Source: Magnolia sinica
Taxonomy: Eukaryota > Streptophyta > Magnoliopsida > Magnoliales > Magnoliaceae
Length of the DNA: 64,000 bases
Direction of reading: 5' to 3'
NCBI RefSeq assembly: GCF_029962835.1
Contig: NC_080588.1
Location: 45,305,001 to 45,369,000 of the forward strand
The notes beneath the pieces were generated by a model, which was not told where the DNA came from, made no database searches, and was given only the letters and a program-made list of their open reading frames with translations. The stretch's first letter is position 1; every line of letters starts with the position of its first letter. Positions 57,325-64,000 of the stretch are shown here, one piece after another. Both the position numbers and the translations under genes were made by a program.

Positions 57325-59421
57325 CTATACCATTAAGATATGATCATTATGTTTCTTAACAAACACAGTTTTATCAACAGATCCCATTTGAAAATCATGA
57401 CTTAAAAGAAATTTCGTTAGTTTCTCATACCATGCCCTAGGTGCTTGTTTTAATCCATAAAGTACCTTTTTAAGCCGATATACATGATCAGTATATTTGG
57501 AATCTTCAAATCCCATTGGTTGTTCAACATAGACTTCTTCATGTAAATCATCATTTAGAAAAACACTTTTTACATCCATCTGATAGATCTTTATCTTTCT
57601 AAAACATGCAATGGATATAAATAGTCTGATAGATTCAAGACGTGCTACCGGTGCAAAGGTTTCATCGAAATCAATCCCTTCAATTTGAGTATAACCTTGT
57701 ACCACCAGTCTAGCCATGTTTCTAATTATATTTCCACATTCGTCAGACTTATTTTTGAAAATCCATTTTGTTCCAATGATGTGTTTATCTTTAGGTCTTG
57801 GTACGAGATACCAAACATCATTTCTTATGAATTGGTTGAGTTCATCTTGCATTGCAACGATCCAGTTCTCATTAGCCAGAGCTTCTTTTACGTTAGATGG
57901 TTCAATTTGGGATGTAAAACATACATAATTACATATATCCTCAAGTTGTCTACGGGTGCGAACACCGGTGAGAGGGTTTTCAAGAATTTGTGTGGTTGGA
58001 TGATCTTTAACAGTCCTCAACTCAGAATCAGTCTGATTCGATGAAGTATCGGGTTTATCAATGATTAGTACTTCATCATTATCTAAATTAGAAATTGGTG
58101 TGTTTAAGTGATCATCAATGACAACATTAATGGATTCTTGAATCACACCAGTCCTTTTGTTCAGAACTCTATAAGCTCGACTGTTTAAAGAATATCCTAG
58201 AAAAATACCTTCATCACTCTTCGTATCGAACTTTCCCAAATTTTCACGATCACGTAAAATATAACACTTGCTGCCAAAAACTCGAAAGTATTTAACAGTA
58301 GGCTTTTTATTGAACCACAATTCGTAAGCCGTTTTATTTTTATCTTTGCTAGTGTAGACTCGGTTAATAATATAGCAAGCTGTGTTGACTGCTTCAGCCC
58401 AAAGATTTTTAGAGAGCTTCATGCTATTCAACATGACATTAGCCATTTCTTGAAGCACCCTATTCTTTCTTTCAACAATTCCATTTTGTTGTGGAGTTTT
58501 GGGAGCAGAGAATTCATGTAATATTCCTTGGTCGGTACAGAACTTCTCAAAATTACTATTCTCAAATTCAGATTCATGATCACTACGAATTTTACTGATT
58601 TGAGAGGATTTTTCAGTTTGAATCCTTTTGAGAACTTTTCTTACTTCTTCAAGGGTTTCAGATTTATCCCTTAAGAAGACTACCCAAGTGAATCTGGTAA
58701 AGTCATCAACTATTACTAGGATATACTTTTTACCACCACGACTTTCCGTTCTGGTAGGTCCTATCAGATCCATGTGGAGAAGTTCGAGTGGTCTTGATGT
58801 GATATTTGAATTCACCTTTTTGTGTGAGTTCTTTGTTTGTTTGCCTATCTGGCACTCACCACATATTTTATCTAATTTCTGAAGTTTGGGTAAACCTCTT
58901 ACAAGTTCTCGTTTGCTCAATCGATATAAATTTCGATAATGTACATGTCTAAGACGTTTGTGCCATAAGTCAGTCTCGTCTGTATGGACCATGTAACATG
59001 TTTGATTAGATGAGCTGGATTCACTAATAATATAGCAATTTTCAGACGTTCTACGTCCAGTTAATATTACAGAACCCTTATTGTTTAGTATTTCACAGCT
59101 TTGATTAGAAAACCGAACATTATGGTTATTATCACATATTTGTGATATACTAAGCAAGTTGTGCTTTAGGCCTTCAACGTATAAAACATTTTTAAACACA
59201 GGAAGATTAAAAAGTTGAACCGTACCTTGGCCTATAATCTTGCAGTTGCTACCATCACCAAATGTGACTGAACCATCAGTCATATCTTTCAGATCCGTGA
59301 ATAAAGCTTTGTCACTTGTCATATGCCTGGAGCATCCACTGTCTAGGTACCACTTTGAATGACTTGTTGCTTTGAAAGCAGTGTGAGCAACCAAGCAGGT
59401 GACTTTAGGAACCCATTTCAT
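57325..59421 (-). CDS. pol: C2 protease, integrase and most of reverse transcriptase
   Basis: A 698-aa open frame. Protease [18 protein letters not shown]. Integrase zinc module [15 protein letters not shown] … CGECQIGKQ: the conserved Gly of 'RLGH' is Arg. Core [28 protein letters not shown] (Gly to Glu beside the second catalytic Asp) and [11 protein letters not shown] starts with [20 protein letters not shown] and reaches the block [20 protein letters not shown]. It stops at ILMV because CAG has become TAG, one codon before the YVDD box. The frame shows integrase and RT fused as in all copia pol. Confidence 0.9.
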   Translation of the reverse strand: MKWVPKVTCLVAHTAFKATSHSKWYLDSGCSRHMTSDKALFTDLKDMTDGSVTFGDGSNCKIIGQGTVQLFNLPVFKNVLYVEGLKHNLLSISQICDNNHNVRFSNQSCEILNNKGSVILTGRRTSENCYIISESSSSNQTCYMVHTDETDLWHKRLRHVHYRNLYRLSKRELVRGLPKLQKLDKICGECQIGKQTKNSHKKVNSNITSRPLELLHMDLIGPTRTESRGGKKYILVIVDDFTRFTWVVFLRDKSETLEEVRKVLKRIQTEKSSQISKIRSDHESEFENSNFEKFCTDQGILHEFSAPKTPQQNGIVERKNRVLQEMANVMLNSMKLSKNLWAEAVNTACYIINRVYTSKDKNKTAYELWFNKKPTVKYFRVFGSKCYILRDRENLGKFDTKSDEGIFLGYSLNSRAYRVLNKRTGVIQESINVVIDDHLNTPISNLDNDEVLIIDKPDTSSNQTDSELRTVKDHPTTQILENPLTGVRTRRQLEDICNYVCFTSQIEPSNVKEALANENWIVAMQDELNQFIRNDVWYLVPRPKDKHIIGTKWIFKNKSDECGNIIRNMARLVVQGYTQIEGIDFDETFAPVARLESIRLFISIACFRKIKIYQMDVKSVFLNDDLHEEVYVEQPMGFEDSKYTDHVYRLKKVLYGLKQAPRAWYEKLTKFLLSHDFQMGSVDKTVFVKKHNDHILMV

Positions 59422-59531
59422 AACTGTTTTGGGTTTAGGAACATAGTTGGTCTTCTTTTGTGTATATTTGTAGGAATGACCTGTAGAGTTAGATTTTAAG
59501 AGCTCCTTGAGTAAATTAACTATCTTTTCAG

Positions 59532-61125
59532 CTAGTGGATTTCATTTCTAATTAAAGTTGACATGGCTGTTTCTAGGTTTTTGAAAAGTTTTTGAATTTT
59601 TAGAAAAATCTTGATAAGTACTTTTCCCTTTTGAGTTAGAGGACTCTCCTTTAACAAACATAGGAGGAGTATACTTTGTTTAGGAGGTAAATTTTTATCA
59701 TAGCCCAACCCGGATCGATCGCCACATTTTCTTGATCCGGATAAAAGTTTCTTTAACTTTGGATCACCTTGGGCATATTTCCATGTGTCCTTTAGACTCA
59801 GAAGAGAAGATACTTCAGTTTTAAGATTCTCAATTTCAGATTTTAAATCAACAATTAGTGAGTTTTTGAATTCCAAATCGCATTTTGATTTTTCAAAACA
59901 ATCTGAAATTTGTGATTTTTCTAAGACAAGTGATTCAAAACAATTTTTGAGTTTAGAAAACTTTTCTTTTTGAAGTTTAAGTTTGACAGTAATTTTACAA
60001 CTTTCCTTATATAGGGCATTGTAAGCATCTTGAAGATCATCTTCATTTTCACATTCACTGTTCGGATTTTCTTCACTTGTAGAGTCATTATCTAAAAATG
60101 TGAATTTGGCTAGAGTCATAAGAGCTTTAACCTCATTGCCCGACTCAGTTTCAGAATTCAGGAGAACCTTCAGAATCGGATGATTCATCCCATGTAGCCA
60201 ACATACCCTTCTTCTTGGGTTTGTCCCTTTTAGGACATCTATTTGCTAAGTGCCCATATTCTAGACAGTTGTAACATTGACTATCTTTCAAAGATTTTCG
60301 AGATTTGGGTCTAAACTTCTTTTTGTCATTTGATTTTTGAAAATCAACCCTTTTCTTGCTTTTGAAAATCTTGTAAAATTTTTTAGCTAAAAGAGCCATA
60401 TCATCTTCTGAATCAGAATTTTCTTCTGAATTACATTTAGAAGATTTTAGTGCGATAGATTTTCCTTTAGGAGCTTTAAAGTTTAACTCGTAGGTTTGTA
60501 GTGAACCAACTAGTTCTTCTACCCTCATATTATCCGTATCACGAAGTTCCTAGATCGCGGTTACTTTAGAATTGAACCGTTCAGGAAGTGAGCGTAGTAT
60601 TTTTGCACATACTTTACTTTCTGGGATTTTATCGCCAAGACCCCACATTGAGTTTACAATGTCATTCAATCTAGTGTAAAAGTCCATAAATATTTCATTT
60701 TCCTCCATATGAATTTCTTCAAATCTGGTTGTGAGGAGTTGGACTTTAGATTTTTTTACAATTGTAGTACCCTCGTGTGTCATTTCTAATATATCCCAAG
60801 CTTGCTTTGCAGTATCATAGGAAATGATTCTTTTGAACTCATCCGGTGATAGTGCGCAAGTAATTGCATTTAGTGCTTTAGCATTTGCACTACTCTCACT
60901 TTTCTGAAGAGTGGTCCATTGGTAATATGGTGTGACTTTCATTGATTTTGAACCGTCAACCCCAGTAACTTCCATGATAAGAGGATTCCGTTCAGTCACT
61001 GTGGCTTGCCACACATTTTCATCCATTGATTTGAGGAAGATCCTCATTCTAGCTTTCCAATAGGCATAGTTGGAGCCATCAAAGGGTGGAGGCCTTGTGA
61101 CTGAAAGGCTATCAAAATTTGACAT
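59532..61125 (-). pseudogene. gag: C2 gag, broken
   Basis: Start MSNFDSLSVTRPPPFDGSNY at 61125. Blocks YAYWKARMRIFLKSMDENVW, EEIHMEENEIFMDFYTRLND and LRSLPERFNSKVTAI run to a TAG at 60550 (CAG in C1). Then come MRVEELVGSLQTYELNFKAP, a Lys-rich stretch, the zinc knuckle CYNCLEYGHLANRC (near 60230-60275) and the Asp/Ser-rich DESSDSEGS. A frameshift near 60160-60185 separates the coiled-coil part (60151-59700), which ends SGSRKCGDRSGLGYDK. Confidence 0.85.
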
Positions 61126-61184
61126 CTTAAATAGCTTAAATCGTTAGCTCAGGAATTAAATCCAAGAATTAAAAAGAGCTATTA

Positions 61185-61197
61185 GGCTTTGATACCA
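61185..61197 (-). promoter_or_regulatory. Primer binding site of C2
   Basis: Minus strand TGGTATCAAAGCC, identical to the site of C1. Confidence 0.85.
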
Positions 61198-61199
61198 CT

Positions 61200-61446
61200 T
61201 GAAAAGGCCAAGCTATATGTCCTAGAGGGGGGGTGAATAGGACAATGCCAAATAAAAACTTATAACAGCGGAATAATAAAGAATATGATAGCCAAAGTAA
61301 ATCACAATGCAGTAAATTAAAGTAACCTCAAAATTCAGATCTTGAGAGGTTGATACAAACGTTGTTCTAAGGACAACCTTACACCAAAAACAGAGTTTAT
61401 GGTAGGACAACCTTATTTCTAGAAAGATCTTTGTATCAAGTCTCAA
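61200..61446 (-). repeat. C2 5' LTR, truncated to 247 bp
   Basis: Matches the first 247 bp of the C2 3' LTR (through CTTTGTATCAAGTCTCAA), then changes abruptly to ATTGGGGCTTCAGCGGG. The missing part includes TATA box and palindromes, so this copy cannot be transcribed from its own promoter. Confidence 0.85.
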
Positions 61447-61511
61447 TTGGGGCTTCAGCGGGAGGTTGTGCTAGTTAATTATGATAGCGAAAACATAATC
61501 ACTTTGACTAA
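61447..61511. other. Short segment between C2 break and family A LTR
   Basis: 65 bp, TTGGGGCTTCAGCGGG to GACTAA. No match to another part of the window was seen. It could be Gypsy or host DNA into which the next LTR inserted. Confidence 0.3.
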
Positions 61512-61884
61512 TGTAAGGCCCGTATCCTAGACCATACCATTCCATAGGCTTCCATGGTCCTCCCGGTCGAATTTCGAAAACCCGCGACCTATAATCAGCA
61601 TTTGCGTGTGATCCTAAGTCACATCCCAAAGATTTGAGTTGGCTCGACTCGAAACTTGTACCCTTGTGACCGCACCGTCGCCATGGTTCCAACGCCGTGT
61701 CTCGCGCGCCGATGCGATACCCAGGCCAGGAGTTATGGGCCTGCGTATACTCCAAAGAAACGTCATGCATTGTGTATCCTAAGAGAATCTCTACCCTAAA
61801 CATCACATCAATTAATCACCTCAAGTCAAGTACACATCCCATCACTCCCCTTACAACACCCATACCTCTCCCATTCTCAAAGTT

Positions 61885-61887
<3 letters not shown>

Positions 61888-61927
<40 letters not shown>

Positions 61928-61983
61928 CATCCCTTCCTTACACCCATCACTCTATCACCTTTTCACCCATCACTCACTCTTAC

Positions 61984-62043
<60 letters not shown>

Positions 62044-62099
62044 CATCCCTTCCTTACACCCATCACTCTATCACCTTTTCACCCATCACTCACTCTTAC

Positions 62100-62145
<46 letters not shown>
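61888..62145. repeat. (TC)n tracts with a 116-bp tandem duplication
   Basis: Three TC runs are separated by two copies of the spacer beginning CATCCATCCCTTCCTTACAC (61924 and 62040) and ending CACTCTTACATCA. The period is 116 bp. Confidence 0.9.
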
Positions 62146-62149
<4 letters not shown>

Positions 62150-63659
62150 AAACCATTTCTCAAGCAACCCAAGAGAGCCAACATCCAAGCTATTCCAAGA
62201 AGCTAGGTGTAGCCCACCTCCCTACCCCAAAAACTCTCATCTCCACCATTCAAAATTCATCATCCTCCATTAAAGAAGGAGCTTAGGAGATTAGCATTGC
62301 AAGGAGCTAAAGAAGAAGGCCAATTAGTGGGTGATCGTAGTGTAGGACCTTGATTTGTATATAGGGCCCACTTGTGGTGGGACCCATCTTGATGTTTGTG
62401 TTGTAACAAAGAGGGGCCCATAGTGGCGGGGTCCCTCTAATGTGTCGATCTCTCTATCTCTCTTTCTCTCTCTCTCTCTTTTGTGAAGGAATGTGGCCCA
62501 CTTGGTCTAGACCGTCCATGTGTTGGGTCCCATCCCGCTGCCATGGGTGAAGTAAGAACACAAATATCAGTTGATCTAAAGCTTGGGTGGGCCACACTCT
62601 CATGGACCACATCTCGCTGCACATGTGGACCCACACCGTCCATCTATGGTTTAAGACAGATGCAAATGTCAGATGGTACACACCGTCTAGACCCTAGACA
62701 TGTGACCCACAAGATATAAGTGTTTGATTCCATACTGTCCGTCCATTTTTTTCTGATGGGCCACACGTGTGGACCCCACCATGAGGTATGGGTTTTATCC
62801 AAACGTCCATCTGTGGACTGATTATGAGGTATGTGTTATATCTCGTCGTCCATCTCTCTGGACCTTTTTCAAAAAAAAAATAATATTATTATATATATGT
62901 ACGTGGTGGGACCCACCTATTGGACGAATTGGCTAGGGTACCTCACACCAACTATATAGCTGAGTTGATGTCAGCAAGTGTTGTGGGTCCCACAACTATC
63001 CAGTTGGTAAGTTGACGTCAGCAAGCTCTATGGGTCCCGTTTGATGTATGTGATCTCCATGTCATCCACCTATTTTCATCCTAGCCGTCCATCATCTGGA
63101 CGGTGGGCTAGCATCCCACGCACAACATCTTGTTGTTGCACCTCTTCAGCAAGTTCTGTGGACCTCCACCATGATATATGGGTCCAATACACACTGTCCA
63201 GATGGCTGGACGGTGGGACCCATCGCTAATGTATGTGTTACATCCAACCCATCCATCCAATCGGCGAGCTCGTCTTAAGGACTGAGAATAAAAATGAGGT
63301 AGATCTATCAGGTGGACCAGATTGTAGAAAATAGTGGAGAATTGAATGCCTACCATTGAAATCCTTTAGGGATCACAGAAGTTCTGGATCAATATGATAT
63401 TTGTTTTTCCTCTTAATTCAGGTCTTTGTGACCATATGAATAGATTGTATGAAAATAAACGTCATGGTGGCCCCAGGAAATTTTAACGACGGAAATCATT
63501 ATCTCCACTGTTATTTATGGTATGGTCCAAATGATCTTCCAACCATCATCTCTGCCTCTATTTGGAGTATGGTTCAAATGATCTGTCGATATGATTCATT
63601 TTTTTTTTGGGAAATGCTCTAAAATGATCTTTAAAATAGATGAATGGTGTAGATAGTGC

Positions 63660-63885
63660 GGCCCATTGATGTGGCCTAATGTGATGTATTTGTGGCCCAT
63701 CCATGAGGCCCAATGTGATGTATTTATGGCCCATCCGTGAGGCCCAATGTGATGTATTTGTGGCCCATCTGTGAGGTCTAGTGTGATGTACTTGTGGCCC
63801 ATCCATTGAGGCCCAATGTGATGTATATATGGCCCTTGAGTGAAGCCCATTGTGATGTATATTATGCCCTTGTGTGAGGCCATGG
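63660..63885. repeat. ~34-bp tandem repeat, six to seven units
   Basis: Unit GTGGCCCATCCATGAGGCCC followed by AATGTGATGTATTT, repeated from about 63660 with growing divergence to 63885. It lies in the family A LTR. Translated frames here show only the repeat. Confidence 0.85.
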
Positions 63886-64000
63886 GCCCACTATACATGT
63901 GGCTCTATGTGGGCCACTCCTTGGGAGCAATGTTGGTAAAATGTCCACATTGATGGGCAATGATGGTTAAATGTCCACATTGTGACCTTCCCTTTGGCCT

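Larger units (their letters stand above)
52343..61446 (-). mobile_element. SIRE-like Ty1-copia element C2, 5' truncated, 9.1 kb
   Basis: Same family and orientation as C1. The 3' LTR is complete (52343-54337). The interior holds gag, pol and a longer extra ORF. The 5' LTR is cut after 247 bp at 61446, where unrelated DNA begins. GTATG (52338-52342) precedes the left end; its partner is lost with the truncation. It sits in the RNase H region of C0. Confidence 0.9.
61512..64000 (+). mobile_element. Family A Gypsy LTR, plus orientation, runs off the window
   Basis: Starts TGTAAGGCCCGTATCCTAGACC, the reverse complement of the family A end (…GGTCTAGGATACGGGCCTTACA type). It then follows the family A order reversed: GGTTCCAACGCCGTGT, TCCAAAGAAACGTCATGC, CACCTCAAGTCAAGTACAC, TC tracts, and GGGCCCAC modules. 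At 63900-64000 TTGGGAGCAATGTTGGT and ATGTCCACATT match the reverse of 3545-3620 in the first solo LTR, so roughly 1.3 kb more is expected beyond the window. No polypurine tract precedes it; it is a 5' or a solo LTR. Confidence 0.75.

Noticed and set aside
61697..62206. 169-codon Ser/Leu-rich open frame
   Set aside because: It is produced by the TC tracts and the 116-bp duplication in an LTR.
63558..63898. Repetitive His/Gly/Trp-rich minus-strand frames
   Set aside because: They only reflect the 34-bp tandem array, whose period is not a multiple of three, so several frames show similar text.

Overview
This window is plant nuclear DNA, almost all transposable elements and relics. Evidence: plant LTR retrotransposons with initiator-methionine-tRNA type primer sites, a CACTA terminus, MITEs, and plant-style exons (calmodulin, a PPR protein, the large subunit of ADP-glucose pyrophosphorylase). 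Repeated GTGGGCCCCACC-type modules are abundant; I associate them with magnoliid genomes, but that taxonomic guess is weak. I see no intact host gene, no RNA gene and no prokaryotic feature.

Layout. 1-2190: decayed host-gene pieces (calmodulin first exon, PPR fragment, an unidentified minus-strand exon) and a 180-bp MITE. 2196-6453: solo LTR of Gypsy family A with target duplication CATAT. 6459-9650: isolated exons of a TLS1/C9orf78 homologue and of ADP-glucose pyrophosphorylase. 10765-11075: one end of a CACTA transposon. 11-15.7 kb: non-coding DNA with a MITE set between two TA microsatellites (13156-13701) and a foldback element (15189-15614). 15742-27479: a Tat/Ogre-like Gypsy remnant split by a complete non-coding LTR element with 3.4-kb LTRs (16100-25371, minus strand, a LARD). 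27480-31420: another giant solo LTR (duplication GATAG). 31632-37316: a minus-strand chromovirus-type Gypsy deletion derivative (duplication CTCCT), reduced to RNase H joined to the integrase C-terminus/chromodomain between two family A LTRs.

From about 37.9 kb to 61.4 kb lies a Ty1-copia nest. An old plus-strand Tork/Tnt1-like element (C0) was hit by a 10.3-kb minus-strand SIRE-like element (C1, 40608-50904, duplication GAAAT) and by a second copy of the same family (C2, 52343-61446), whose 5' LTR is cut off. Both SIRE-like copies carry gag, protease, integrase, reverse transcriptase and RNase H with nonsense and frameshift lesions. C2 keeps an extra ORF downstream of pol; C1 has lost most of it. 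From 61512 to the window end is another family A LTR in opposite orientation.

Most notable pattern: both copia families carry dense clusters of short palindromes just upstream of the LTR TATA box. The core is CGACTGGTCG-like in C1/C2 and TTCGATGCCATCGAA in C0. In C1/C2 a second cluster sits between pol and the extra ORF. The two LTRs of C1 are nearly identical except inside this cluster. All functional statements about these clusters are inference.
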